Assembly: GCF_900475675.1 (NCBI RefSeq)
Contig: NZ_LS483403.1
Span: forward strand, 1,302,001-1,366,000
Length of the DNA: 64,000 nt
Reading direction: 5' to 3'
From: Streptococcus lutetiensis
Lineage (GTDB): Bacteria; Bacillota; Bacilli; Lactobacillales; Streptococcaceae
Positions within the stretch are counted from its first letter, which is position 1; the number at the start of each line of letters is the position of its first letter. This document shows, piece after piece, positions 39,510 through 49,587 of this stretch. The notes below the pieces were generated by a model, which worked only from the letters and a program-made list of their open reading frames with translations, was not told the DNA's origin and searched no databases. A program made the position numbers and the translations under genes.

Positions 39510-41510
39510 TTAACCGATTTGGCTACCGTTTGGTACACTTGGGTCAACTGTAAGAACACTCAAGTTACCGTCATGTTCAGCTGATAAAATCATACCTTGG
39601 CTAAGAAGTCCCATCATTTTACGTGGTTTCAAGTTAGCTACGATTTGTAATTTTTTACCAACAAGTTCTTGTTCGTTTGGATAGAATTTTGCAATTCCTG
39701 AAAGGATTTGACGGTCTTCACCATCACCAGCATCAAGACGGAATTTAAGAAGTTTTTCTGAACCTTCAACTTTAGAAACTTCTTTAACTTCAGCGACACG
39801 GATTTCTACTTTGTCAAAGTCGTCAAATTTAATAGCTTTCTTTTCGTTTTTAAGTTCAACTTCTGCTGGATCCCATTCTTTTTCTTCAGCAATTACTGCA
39901 CCTGCACCCATGTTCGCTTTGATGTAGTCAATTTCAGCTTCCATATCAAGACGTGGGAAGATTGGTGTTCCTTTAGCAACCACTTTCACACCTTCTGGGA
40001 ATCCTGACAAAGCAAGATTTTCAAGGTCAAAGTTAGCTCCAAGACCAAGTTGTTCCATGATAGCATTTGATGTTGTCATCATGAATGGTTGGATAAGGTG
40101 AGCAACCACACGAAGACTAGCTGCCAAGTGAGCCATTACTGCTGCTAATTCATCACGTTTAGCTTCATCTTTAGCAAGTACCCAAGGAGCTGTTTCATCA
40201 ATGTATTTGTTTGTACGTGAGATGATACTCCATACAGCATCAAGTGCGCGTGGGTAATCAACAGCATTCATTTGTTTGTGGTATTCAGTGATTTTTTCAG
40301 CGACAAGTGCTGCCAAGTCCGCATCAAATTCAGTCACGTTTTCAACATAAGCTGGCACTTCGCCACCGAAGTATTTGTTAATCATGGCAACAGTACGGTT
40401 AAGAAGGTTACCAAGGTCGTTGGCTAATTCATAGTTAATACGTCCAACGTAATCTTCTGGTGTAAATGTTCCGTCTGAACCTACTGGAAGTGAACGCATG
40501 AGGTAGTAACGAAGTGGGTCAAGACCGAAACGTTCGACAAGCATTTCTGGATAAACCACATTACCTTTAGATTTAGACATTTTACCGTCTTTCATGACAA
40601 ACCAACCGTGGGCAATCAAGCGTTCAGGCAATTTCATGTCAAGCATCATCAACATAATTGGCCAGTAAATTGAGTGGAAACGAAGGATATCTTTACCAAC
40701 CATGTGGAAGACTGTTCCGTTCCAGAATTTATCAAAGTTTGCGTGGTCTTCTTGACCATATCCAAGTGCAGTTGCATAGTTAAGAAGGGCATCAATCCAT
40801 ACGTAAACAACGTGTTTAGGATTTGAAGGGACTTTAACACCCCATGTAAATGATGTACGGCTGACAGCCAAATCTTCAAGACCTGGTTCGATGAAGTTTT
40901 TAATGATTTCGTTCATACGACCATCAGGCTGGATGAAGTCTGGGTGTGCATGGAAGAACTCAACCAAGCGGTCAGCGTATTTTCCAAGGCGTAGGAAGTA
41001 AGATTCTTCAGAAACCCATTCAACTTCGTGTCCAGAAGGAGCGATACCACCGATGACTTTTCCGTTTTCATCACGGAAGACTTCTTCTAATTGGCTTTCT
41101 GTAAAGAATTCTTCATCTGAGACTGAGTACCAACCAGAATATTCACCTAGATAGATATCATCTTGTGCCAACAATTTTTCAAAAACTTCAGCAACAACTT
41201 TTTCATGATAATCATCAGTTGTACGGATAAATTTATCATATGAAATGTCAAGCATTTTCCAAAGTTTTTTAACATCAGCAGCCATGCCGTCAACGTATGC
41301 TTGTGGTGTAATGCCAGCTTCTTCAGCTTTTTGTTGAATTTTTTGACCATGTTCATCAAGACCAGTCAAATAGAAAACATCATAGTTCATCATACGTTTG
41401 TAACGTGCTAAAACGTCACAAGCAATTGTTGTGTAAGCAGAACCGATGTGAAGCTTACCAGATGGGTAGTAAATCGGTGTTGTAATATAAAATGGTTGTT
41501 TACTAGTCAT
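39510..41510 (-). CDS. metG: Methionyl-tRNA synthetase
   Basis: This 666-residue class I synthetase has the HIGH motif as HIGSAY and KMSKSKG, an anticodon-binding domain and a C-terminal Trbp111/EMAP-type tRNA-binding domain from about residue 560 ([17 protein letters not shown]). ATG 41510 ([18 protein letters not shown]) follows GAAAGGAAA and is preferred over an upstream in-frame start. No T-box-like leader is seen upstream. Confidence 0.97.
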   Translation of the reverse strand: MTSKQPFYITTPIYYPSGKLHIGSAYTTIACDVLARYKRMMNYDVFYLTGLDEHGQKIQQKAEEAGITPQAYVDGMAADVKKLWKMLDISYDKFIRTTDDYHEKVVAEVFEKLLAQDDIYLGEYSGWYSVSDEEFFTESQLEEVFRDENGKVIGGIAPSGHEVEWVSEESYFLRLGKYADRLVEFFHAHPDFIQPDGRMNEIIKNFIEPGLEDLAVSRTSFTWGVKVPSNPKHVVYVWIDALLNYATALGYGQEDHANFDKFWNGTVFHMVGKDILRFHSIYWPIMLMMLDMKLPERLIAHGWFVMKDGKMSKSKGNVVYPEMLVERFGLDPLRYYLMRSLPVGSDGTFTPEDYVGRINYELANDLGNLLNRTVAMINKYFGGEVPAYVENVTEFDADLAALVAEKITEYHKQMNAVDYPRALDAVWSIISRTNKYIDETAPWVLAKDEAKRDELAAVMAHLAASLRVVAHLIQPFMMTTSNAIMEQLGLGANFDLENLALSGFPEGVKVVAKGTPIFPRLDMEAEIDYIKANMGAGAVIAEEKEWDPAEVELKNEKKAIKFDDFDKVEIRVAEVKEVSKVEGSEKLLKFRLDAGDGEDRQILSGIAKFYPNEQELVGKKLQIVANLKPRKMMGLLSQGMILSAEHDGNLSVLTVDPSVPNGSQIG

Positions 41511-41628
41511 TTTCTTTCCTTTCAAATAGGAGCAAATGAAACTCCTTTATTGATAACACCTAATTATAACACAAATTTATGGCTGATTATAGGCTAAATG
41601 CTGGAGCATACGAAAAAATCGTATTCAA

Positions 41629-41658
41629 AAGAGCTTGGATTTTTCATACCAAACTCTT
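41629..41658 (-). terminator. Terminator after the 553-residue membrane protein gene
   Basis: A 10-bp stem with one wobble pair (AAGAGTTTGG with CCAAGCTCTT on the minus strand) is followed by TTTTG. Confidence 0.7.
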
Positions 41659-41664
41659 CGCTGT

Positions 41665-43326
41665 TTATTCTTGATTAGTTACTTCAAATTTAGTCAAGTA
41701 ATTATCATCTTGAAGTTCACCTTTAAATTCATCCCCAACAGCAAGGAAAGGAAGTTTGTCTGTTGTATCAGTCGTTGCTTTAACTTTATAAATCTCTCCT
41801 GATGATGAGATGTAGTAAACTGTTGAGCCTGAAATCATTTGGCTGGCTAATTTATCCACCACTCCAGTGATTACTTTGACTTTTTTGGCTTCGCCAGAAT
41901 TGTCAGCAACACCAGACAAAGCTGAAGTATCTGAATCTGTGAATTTAGTAATCAAAGTCTCGATATCATTATCAACGGTCACTTGTTGGTAATCTTCTGC
42001 ATCAACGATAGCGTAAGATTTAACCAAACCAGCAGCATCTTTCAAAGATACAAGATAATAAGCTTTGCCATCTAATTTTACCAAGGTTGGAGCTGTTGCT
42101 TCATAATGTTTTTCTTGCACTTCTCCTTCGGCTGATTCTTGAGCTGCTGTTTCTGTTGCTGAAGCTAACTTATAATTTGTCACTTCACGAGTACGCATGT
42201 TGACCAAGATAAAGCCAAGGTTTGAAGAATCTGCAGTAGCCGATGTGATACCTGTGTAAAGGTAAATATCAGAACCAATTGAAATATAGTTATAACTATC
42301 GGTTATCTTTTTCACATCTGTTTGGCTAAAGACAGTATTCCAAAAACCTTTTTGATAAGTGTAATAATCATCAACGCGGCTAATCACATTATTAGCAGAA
42401 AAGACGCGGTCAACCCATTTTGGAACATCATTAAGATCATAACGTTTGGTTTCACCTGTGACTGCATTGAGCAAAATCGCTCCTGTTGGGTCGTTAGATG
42501 TCAACATGAACTTAGGTTTATAAGTTGTTGCGACGTAGTAAGGATTGCCTTTATCATCGACTTCAAACGATGGATCACCAAAAATCACTGTTGGGTATTT
42601 TAGGCGTAAATAGCGGAGCGTATCATTGAAGAAGTATTCAGAATCAGAATATTTCATTCCTTTATCAAGTTTAACTAGCGCTGCTTTACCAGTTGTTTGG
42701 TTGACTTTGACATAGTAACCAATTCCGTCTTTGTGGTTAGAGAACCATTTCCAGAAAGATTTGTATTCAAGAGGTGAGACTCGGTAAGGTTGCTCACCAA
42801 TGGTCACTTGACGATAATCATCTGAAATGCCAAATTGTGAAACTTTATCAATCGTTCCAAGGTAAGTGTCACCAATTTTCTTAGCTGATGAACGGTCAAG
42901 CAAAGCCAAGTGAGAAATATCTGTTTCTGGGAAGTCAGAAGCAAAATCAGCATCTTTGACCTTAATCACATTAGCATAACTTTTTGCTCTAAACAAACGA
43001 GAGTTTAAAAAAGTTGATGCACCAAGAATAAGTAAAATCGCCGCAATAGCAAAGCTGATAGCTGACAAAGCTTTTCCAAAAGTAGGTCTTGGTGCTGAAA
43101 CCACTTTTCTAGCACGACTACCTGTCATTTGGAAAGTCACTTGTTGGACTTTGCCACCGAGAGACAACAAAGCAAGACCACCAAAAGCCAAAGCCAAGCC
43201 CTCTAAAACAAAAAGCCAAAATGCTACGCTAAAAATATTAATGGGCGGTAAAAAAATCCAATAGCTGATTAGCATTACTAAAAACCATAAAGCAATTAAC
43301 CAATAGGATACCGTCTTTTTCATCAC
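41665..43326 (-). CDS. Conserved membrane-anchored protein of unknown function
   Basis: This 553-residue protein has two or three hydrophobic helices in the first 60 residues, a basic loop (GSRARKVVSAPRPTFGK), another helix at about 85-110, and then about 440 residues of soluble, probably extracellular, sequence. The soluble part is rich in Tyr, Thr and Asp, with repeated beta-type segments such as GNPYYVATTYKPKFML and TGAILLNAVTGETKRYDL. I do not recognise a named domain; homologues occur in other streptococci. It is transcribed alone. Confidence 0.8.
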   Translation of the reverse strand: MMKKTVSYWLIALWFLVMLISYWIFLPPINIFSVAFWLFVLEGLALAFGGLALLSLGGKVQQVTFQMTGSRARKVVSAPRPTFGKALSAISFAIAAILLILGASTFLNSRLFRAKSYANVIKVKDADFASDFPETDISHLALLDRSSAKKIGDTYLGTIDKVSQFGISDDYRQVTIGEQPYRVSPLEYKSFWKWFSNHKDGIGYYVKVNQTTGKAALVKLDKGMKYSDSEYFFNDTLRYLRLKYPTVIFGDPSFEVDDKGNPYYVATTYKPKFMLTSNDPTGAILLNAVTGETKRYDLNDVPKWVDRVFSANNVISRVDDYYTYQKGFWNTVFSQTDVKKITDSYNYISIGSDIYLYTGITSATADSSNLGFILVNMRTREVTNYKLASATETAAQESAEGEVQEKHYEATAPTLVKLDGKAYYLVSLKDAAGLVKSYAIVDAEDYQQVTVDNDIETLITKFTDSDTSALSGVADNSGEAKKVKVITGVVDKLASQMISGSTVYYISSSGEIYKVKATTDTTDKLPFLAVGDEFKGELQDDNYLTKFEVTNQE

Positions 43327-43404
43327 AATATCTCCTTTAATTTTGTTCTATCATTATAACACAATTAAACAATTTTACAGCTAAAAAAATAGGCAAATCA
43401 GTTT

Positions 43405-44037
43405 TTAGGCTTTTCGACTAAGAAGAAAAGAGTAAATCATCGGCGCAATAATCATAATAGCAATGACTACTCCCATCACATAAGACATAGCCACTTGAAC
43501 AAAACTCTCAAGCAAGATAAGCAAACCACCAAGCACCCAAAGTTTACCTGCCATTCGGTGTGTCTTATACCAATTTTTGTCATCAGACAACGTCCAAGGA
43601 GTGCGAATACCGATGGTATGATTGCGATGTGTTTTTGGCAAATAATTTCCGAGGATTATAAAAATAATCCCCAAAAAAGCTGTCACAAGAGTCGGACTAC
43701 TCTTCACCCAGCCAAGAGCATTCGCATAAATTGACTCTTGAACAATGAAACTAAAAGCTGGAACAATCCAAGCATAGAGCTTTCTCATTTTAGCTGGAGC
43801 AGCTACTTTTACAGACTCCTTTTCAAGTGAGGCTAAAGCAATAATTTGAAAAATCACAAATAAAATTGGGAAAGCAACAAGGGCGAAGAGCTTACTACTG
43901 TAGCCATCCGCTTGCCCATCAATTCCAAAATGAGTTGGTACTTGCTCTGGCAAAGCGTTCCAGAAAAATGCCCCAAGCAAAGCTGGCAAAACAATCACAA
44001 AACTTGTTAATATAGGTTGTTTTTTATTCATTTTCAT
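43405..44037 (-). CDS. sdpI: SdpI-family membrane protein
   Basis: This 210-residue protein has about six predicted membrane helices, an N-terminal DUF1648 motif (FWNALPEQVPTHFGIDGQADGYSSK) and the SdpI motif NHTIGIRTPWTLSDDKNWYKTHRMAG. In Bacillus subtilis, SdpI protects against the SdpC killing factor and sequesters SdpR at the membrane. It overlaps sdpR by 14 bases and shares its operator. No sdpC-like toxin gene is visible, so it may be a stand-alone immunity or signalling pair. Confidence 0.88.
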   Translation of the reverse strand: MKMNKKQPILTSFVIVLPALLGAFFWNALPEQVPTHFGIDGQADGYSSKLFALVAFPILFVIFQIIALASLEKESVKVAAPAKMRKLYAWIVPAFSFIVQESIYANALGWVKSSPTLVTAFLGIIFIILGNYLPKTHRNHTIGIRTPWTLSDDKNWYKTHRMAGKLWVLGGLLILLESFVQVAMSYVMGVVIAIMIIAPMIYSFLLSRKA

Positions 44038-44305
44038 CTTCTGATTTCTCCTTTAAATCCGCAAGCCAAGTCATAATATCTTCCAAAACAGAAGTACATA
44101 ACTCATAGTAAATAAAATTCTTTTCACGCCTTTCAACTACTAAACCTGCTTTTTTCAAAATGCTCAGATGGTGCGAAATAGTTGCTCCAGAAAGATCGAA
44201 ATGACTAGCTATCTCACCAGCTATCAAAGAATTTTCTTTTAACAAGGTCAAAATCTCTCGCCGAATGGGATGAGAAAGTGCCTTGAATGTCTCTGCAAAT
44301 GCCAT
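44024..44305 (-). CDS. sdpR: ArsR-family autorepressor (SdpR-like)
   Basis: This 93-residue winged-helix protein reads FKALSHPIRREILTLLKE, then the helix-turn-helix SGATISHHLSILKKAGLV. No metal-binding Cys cluster is present, which fits SdpR rather than metal sensors. It overlaps sdpI, as in the sdpRI operon. A 24-base palindromic operator lies just downstream of a strong promoter upstream of the gene. Confidence 0.9.
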   Translation of the reverse strand: MAFAETFKALSHPIRREILTLLKENSLIAGEIASHFDLSGATISHHLSILKKAGLVVERREKNFIYYELCTSVLEDIMTWLADLKEKSEDENE

Positions 44306-44330
44306 AACAATCCCCTACTTTTCTAAAAAA

Positions 44331-44354
44331 CTATTTAGAAATTTATCTAAATAG
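44331..44354. promoter_or_regulatory. Operator of sdpR-sdpI
   Basis: Two 9-base arms (CTATTTAGA and TCTAAATAG) around a 6-base centre form a perfect palindrome directly after the -10 on the minus strand, where a bound ArsR-family repressor would block transcription. Confidence 0.7.
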
Positions 44355-44383
44355 ATTATAATCCTTTAAAAAAACAGTCACAA
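44355..44383 (-). promoter_or_regulatory. Promoter of sdpR-sdpI
   Basis: On the minus strand, TTGTGA (44378-44383) and TATAAT (44355-44360) are spaced by exactly 17 bases. Confidence 0.75.
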
Positions 44384-44496
44384 GAAAAAAGCATTAAAAT
44401 CGCATACCAGTTCATTTTTTGATAAAATAGAAACTAACGATTAAACTTTAGAAAGAGGAAAAAAGCTTTGCTCACCCAAGGCTTTGGGATAAGAAT

Positions 44497-45324
44497 ATGA
44501 AACTCATTTCATGGAATATTGACTCAATCAATGCTGCCTTAACTAGTGATTCAGCCAGAGCTGTTCTTTCACGCGCCGTCATTGATACTTTGGTAGCTGA
44601 GGATGCTGATATCATCGCTATCCAAGAAACAAAACTCTCAGCAAAAGGGCCTACCAAAAAGCACCTTCAAATTTTGAATGACTACTTCCCAAATTATGAG
44701 ATTTCGTGGCGTTCTTCTGTTGAACCAGCTAGAAAAGGCTACGCTGGGACAATGTTCCTTTATAAAAAAGGGTTAACACCAGAAATCTCTTTCCCAGAAA
44801 TCGGTGCTCCAGATACCATGGATAGTGAAGGACGCATTATCACACTTGAATTCGATAACTTTTACGTCACTCAAGTATACACACCAAATGCTGGCGAAGG
44901 GCTTAAACGCTTAGCCGAACGTCAACTTTGGGATGAAAAATACGCCCAATACCTAGCTGAACTTGACCAAAAGAAACCTGTTCTAGCTACTGGTGATTAC
45001 AACGTTGCCCACCAAGAAATCGACCTCGCCAATCCCAATTCAAACCGCCGTTCTGCTGGATTTACCGATGAAGAACGTGCTGGCTTTACTAACTTGCTGG
45101 CTAAAGGGTTCATAGATACTTTCCGTCACCTTCACGGTAACGTTCCAAACGTATACAGCTGGTGGGCACAACGTAGTAAGACAAGTAAAATTAACAACAC
45201 TGGCTGGCGCATTGACTACTGGCTCACTTCAAACCGCATCGCAGATAAAGTAACAAAATCAGAAATGATTGACTCAGGCGCACGCCAAGACCATACACCA
45301 ATTATCTTAGAAATTGATTTATAA
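44497..45324 (+). CDS. exoA: Exodeoxyribonuclease III / AP endonuclease
   Basis: This 275-residue enzyme acts in base-excision repair, nicking abasic sites. Metal and catalytic residues lie in ISWNIDSINAA, IIAIQETKLS, GDYNVAHQEIDLANPN and RQDHTPI (C-terminal Asp-His). It is divergent from sdpR and closed by a terminator. A TATAAT-less upstream region contains TTTTGATAAAATAG as a possible -10. Confidence 0.95.
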   Translation: MKLISWNIDSINAALTSDSARAVLSRAVIDTLVAEDADIIAIQETKLSAKGPTKKHLQILNDYFPNYEISWRSSVEPARKGYAGTMFLYKKGLTPEISFPEIGAPDTMDSEGRIITLEFDNFYVTQVYTPNAGEGLKRLAERQLWDEKYAQYLAELDQKKPVLATGDYNVAHQEIDLANPNSNRRSAGFTDEERAGFTNLLAKGFIDTFRHLHGNVPNVYSWWAQRSKTSKINNTGWRIDYWLTSNRIADKVTKSEMIDSGARQDHTPIILEIDL

Positions 45325-45390
45325 GTGGTGTGATTGGCAGGTTCAACTTTTCAATGGACTTGACTCGCTTTTCTATTTCTTGGCTCGTGA

Positions 45391-45417
45391 AAAAAACAGT
45401 CCAGTGGACTGTTTTTT
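45391..45417. terminator. Bidirectional terminator after exoA
   Basis: A perfect stem (AAAAAACAGTCC with GGACTGTTTTTT) with a 3-base loop separates exoA from the convergent permease pseudogene. Confidence 0.85.
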
Positions 45418-47632
45418 TACTCAACTCCTTTTAAAGCTTCAACCATATTAATGGTTTTATTTTTATGGCTGATAATGAGGGTTGTGACTGCAGATGTCAC
45501 CGAGACTAAGGCACTGGCAATCAAGAGAACTTGCCAAGTGATGTAGGCTGTGTACTCAATACGAATGGTTGAGAAGTTTGCCACATAGCATCTCAAGAAC
45601 CAGATTCCCATTGGAATTCCTAGAATCCAACCAATTGATGTTGACATAAGATTTTCAATCATGGTAATCAATTGCAAATTTTTCTTAGAAAACCCAAGAA
45701 CTTGAAGCGTTGCATAATCACGCATCCGTTCGACAAAATTCAGAGAACCAAGGTTATAGAGAACAACAATAACAAGTAGCAATGCAAAACCGATAATCAT
45801 CAAGAAGACACTCATCAAGCTACTCACAAAATCATAAGCATTCTTTTCTTGATCTGATTTATTAATGACCGATAAGATATTTTGATCATTTTTGATATCA
45901 TCTTTTGACACGGTCTTATCCACCAACAAGGTTTGCGGATTAAATTTACCACCAGCTGCCTCAAAAGTTTCTGACCTGATGTAGGCTCCTTGGTTAGTCT
46001 CACTTGTGACAATTCCTTTAACTTCAAATGAATAAGATTTACTGTCTTGATAAGGAGTTACTTTCAGAGTTTCTCCTTTTTTGATTCCAGCTAATTCCGC
46101 AAAACGATTGGTAACATAAATACCGCCTTTTTCAACTGATTTATTGTCAGCAAGTCCTTGCATTAACAAAATCACCATCACTAACAATAATCAAGAGACG
46201 ATTATAACCATCATCTTTTGAAAAATGAGCTCGGTTAATTTGTCCCCCTTGACCTTAATAAGTTTTAGCTGCTTGATTGTAATTAGCAACCGTCAAGCGT
46301 TTAGCGTATAAAAAATCAGTATTATAAGCTTTATCCACCAAATGATTCATTGAAATCGGCATACCGACACCTGCAATCAAAAGCATCATACTTCCAGCAA
46401 CACCAACAATTCCCATAAGTACCCTCACCCTGTTAATGAAGGCATCACGAATTGCCCATTTGGTTTCATCAGAAATACGATTCCAAAAAAGAGGAACTTT
46501 TTCAAGAAATAGGTGGTGAACTTTCTTCGTTTTTCCTCGTAAGAAAACAGCTGGCAGTCCCTTAATAACCTGACGAGATGCCAAATAAGCTGACAAGGTA
46601 CAAATAAAGATGACAAGCAAAATGACAACCAACGACGACCATGAATAAGCCATCTGCCAATGTGGCAAGGTAAACATCGTCTTTTGTGTCTCAAGCACAA
46701 AAAGCGACATCAAAGGAGAGATAGCTGCACCAGCCAAAGCTCCAAAACTTCCAACTAATAAGCCAAAAGAAATATAATGCCAAGTAATTTACCCATTTGA
46801 ATAGCCCAAAGCTTTAATGACTGCAATTTTTTTGGTTTAACTTTCAATCAGGCGTCGAATGGTCGTAAACATGGCAAGAATTGCTAAAAAGATAAAGATG
46901 AAAGAGAAATTTCGAATTTGTCCAACGCGACCAGTCGCTTCCGACACTTCTGTCAAAGTTTTCTGGTTATCATAAGAAAACAAATGTTTCCCTAAAATCT
47001 CTTCAATATTGTGTCTAATATCACCCTTTTTGGCATAAATGTCAAGAGCATTGTTAGTTGTGTGACCTCTAGTCATCTTGGCTAAGGCTTTCTCTGGCAC
47101 ATAACCATAAGCATAGTTCTTAGAATTTGGTGCTAAATATTCAATACTTCTCGTAAAATAAATCTTATCTGCTGACTCAACCAAACCTTTAATCGGAAAA
47201 TGAATGGTTTGATTAGCAATCACAAGAGTTACGTCATCATCAAGTTTCAAATGATTTTTTTCCACAAAATTTCTATCTAACCAAATGCCTTCAGAATCAT
47301 TATCAAAGTTTTTCCCTTTATCAACAGCAATCACTTTTTTAGCCGATTCATCAAACCATTCTAACGTTAGATACTTTTCTGAATCATTCTTAAGATCAAC
47401 CTTAGCTAGAAGCTTTGTCTTGGCATCAACCCTTTCCACAGAAGGTAAAGTTTTGATGTCTTACATTTGATTCTTGCTAATAGCATCCGCTTGAAGCAAA
47501 ACCGTAGGCAAATGCGAATCTAAGATAAAAGTATCTAAACTTTTCTCCAAACCATGTCAAGCACCCTGCAAACCAACAAAAAATCAGCACACTTAACAAG
47601 GACATCAAAAACACTGAAAAGAATTGTTGCCA
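45417..47632 (-). pseudogene. FtsX/MacB-type ABC transporter permease, heavily degraded
   Basis: Homology runs from WQQFFSVFLMSLLSVL to MVEALKGVE, covering an N-terminal segment, an extracellular domain and the C-terminal FtsX block (ALLLVIVVLYNLGSLNFVER, TLQVLGFSKKNLQL). Lesions are a T insertion in the run near 47578-47583, TGA 47557-47559, TAA 47461-47463, TAA 46837-46839, TAA 46789-46791, TAA 46255-46257 and a frameshift near 46170. An intact form would pair with an ATPase in peptide or lipid export or bacitracin-type resistance. Its start is fused to the broken kinase, and no ATPase gene is left. Confidence 0.85.
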
Positions 47633-48988
47633 ATTTGAAACTTATTCAAGAGTTCCAAAATAGCATTTTTCAGGCCAAGTTCCTTGATCATCAAAGGATA
47701 AATGTTCGAGCACAGCTCACGCAGTTCAAAAACAACATCATCCAAAGTGTTCAACACCTCGCTTTTGTCAACGTCTCCTGCAGACTCAATTTGTTTCTTA
47801 TGGTAAATCACCTCTTGAATAATCGTGTCGTGAATAGTGATGGCAATGTCCTCACGCTTCATCTCAACGGCAGAAAAAATTGTTTGTCCATCCAGGCGAT
47901 AATTTAGCTGCTTTGCCATATCCATAAAATCCTTGATAATCGGCAAAGAACACAAAATAAACAAGAAACAGTAAACCACCACCAACCATATCAGCATAAA
48001 TTTCATCATAACTGTAAAGGAAATCATGAGAAAAGTTGACACGATAGCCTCCAAAATGTAGACCACAGGTAAGGATAAGTGCGTTCTCGTTATCGTTAAA
48101 CGATTGACAATTAAATGATTCACAGCTCCCATAATCGGCAGAAATAATAAAGGAATCAAACTGAGTAGCGTTAATAAAATTAAATTAACCTTCTGCAAAA
48201 GAAATGATGGATAATCCTTTACCAAAGAAAAGGCAGCTAATATCAACAAAATCGAGAAGCTGACATAAAAAATACCGTCAGATAAGTATTTCACAAAAAT
48301 CAAAGGAAGTGAGAACTCTTGGACCAAAATGAAAATCAAAATGGTCACCAAAGAATACCCCATAACAATCCTTGAAAACAAAGACAATTTTGTTGCCGCT
48401 TCTTTAAGAATACTCGCTCGCCAAAAAATATCAATGAAAAAAGGAAGCAAGGTGATATACAAAACCACAAATTAGCGCCCTAAAGTATCTCCCATACTCG
48501 AAGGTATCAGGGAGCTAAGAAAGAATGCTGTCACAATTAAAAACAGGTTATATCGCTTACTTGACCGACTCGTCTTGTCTTTTTTAAAAGGTAAAATCGC
48601 CCAAACTAATAACACAAAGGCTATCGCTTCAAAAATAAGAAACAAAGGTTTAAATGACTGATTTCCCTTAAAAACAATCCGTTTTTCCTGATGATTACGC
48701 TAGACAAGAACAGATTTTGCCTGTTCAACAATCAACCATTTATTCAGCAAAACGTTTTTACTGCTCTCTTGTTGATCAATTTTTAAAAGAATATCTCCTT
48801 CAGAAAGTTCTGTTTCCTTGGCTAAGCCACCATTGTGAATATCTGTAACTCGCCAATTACCATTTTTAAAATCAGCTTCAACTCCCAGATAATGGTGATG
48901 GCTTGTAAAAAGCAAAATAATACATCCCAATCACTCAAAATAACAACAAGGATATTCTCAGCCAAACTTTCTTATTTATCCTAAGCAT
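47605..48988 (-). pseudogene. ComP-like sensor histidine kinase, degraded and truncated
   Basis: ATG 48988 follows AAGGAGATGAGAG. The pieces encode a first membrane helix, a PDZ-like part (GGLAKETELSEGDILLKIDQ), several membrane helices and the HisKA_3 box with the phospho-acceptor His (EDIAITIHDTIIQEVIYHKK). The ATPase domain is missing: after LELLNKFQ the sequence passes into permease homology. Lesions are TGA 48935-48937, a frameshift before 48890, TAG 48700-48702 and TAA 48472-48474. Kinase, regulator, ATPase and permease are often one operon, so a deletion probably removed the middle. Confidence 0.8.
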
Positions 48989-49114
48989 CTCTCATCTCCT
49001 TTTCCATAAAAATCCTCAAATCGTGCGATATGAGACTATTATAGCAAAAAAGGCATCGAAATAAGGTGTGATATTAAATATTCTAATTTTTTAAGGACTG
49101 TAAGGCTAAAAAAA

Positions 49115-49133
49115 TCCTGAGTCGAACTCAGGA
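49115..49133 (-). terminator. Terminator after the ArsC-family gene
   Basis: An 8-bp perfect stem (TCCTGAGT with ACTCAGGA) with a 3-base loop is followed by seven Ts on the minus strand. Confidence 0.8.
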
Positions 49134-49141
49134 AATCATTC

Positions 49142-49498
49142 TTAGTCTTTCAATAATTCAGTATACGACTTACGGTGACCAAGTTGCAAGACTTTACCAT
49201 CTTTAACTAAAACAGGACGCTTAATCAACATACCATCAGAAGCAAGTAAATCAGCAGCTTCATCAACCGTTAAGGCATCAACCTTGTCTTTCAAGCCAAG
49301 TGCACGATAAGCTTGACCGCTAGTGTTGAAAAAGTTTTTAACTGTAAAAGAAGAATTTTCAATCCATGACTTAATTTGATCAGCCTTTGGCGTATCAAGT
49401 GTGATATCAATTGCTTCAAAATCAGCCCCTAATTCTTTCAATTCTGCCTTAGCACGACGGCATGTGCTACATTTTGGGTATTCGTAAAAAGTAAACAT
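49142..49498 (-). CDS. ArsC/Spx-family thioredoxin-fold protein
   Basis: This 118-residue protein has YPKCSTCRRAKAEL (CxxC at residues 10-13) and KRPVLVKDGKVLQLGHRKSY. The family includes Spx regulators and arsenate reductase-like proteins. The active-site Pro segment (KRPVL) is typical of the ArsC-like YffB/Spx fold. With no arsenic genes and CSTC instead of the Spx pattern, I take it as an ArsC-like reductase of unknown target. It is followed by a terminator and transcribed alone. Confidence 0.85.
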   Translation of the reverse strand: MFTFYEYPKCSTCRRAKAELKELGADFEAIDITLDTPKADQIKSWIENSSFTVKNFFNTSGQAYRALGLKDKVDALTVDEAADLLASDGMLIKRPVLVKDGKVLQLGHRKSYTELLKD

Positions 49499-49587
49499 CT
49501 TCTGCTCCTTTGCTAACTAGAAATCATTGTCCTCATTATATCAAATAAAGACAAAAAGAGCCGAGATTTAATCTCAGCTCACCTTAA

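Noticed and set aside
41511..41664. T-box leader for metG
   Set aside because: The region upstream of the metG start is short and carries no T-box sequence or antiterminator-terminator pair; the hairpin at 41629-41658 belongs to the upstream gene.
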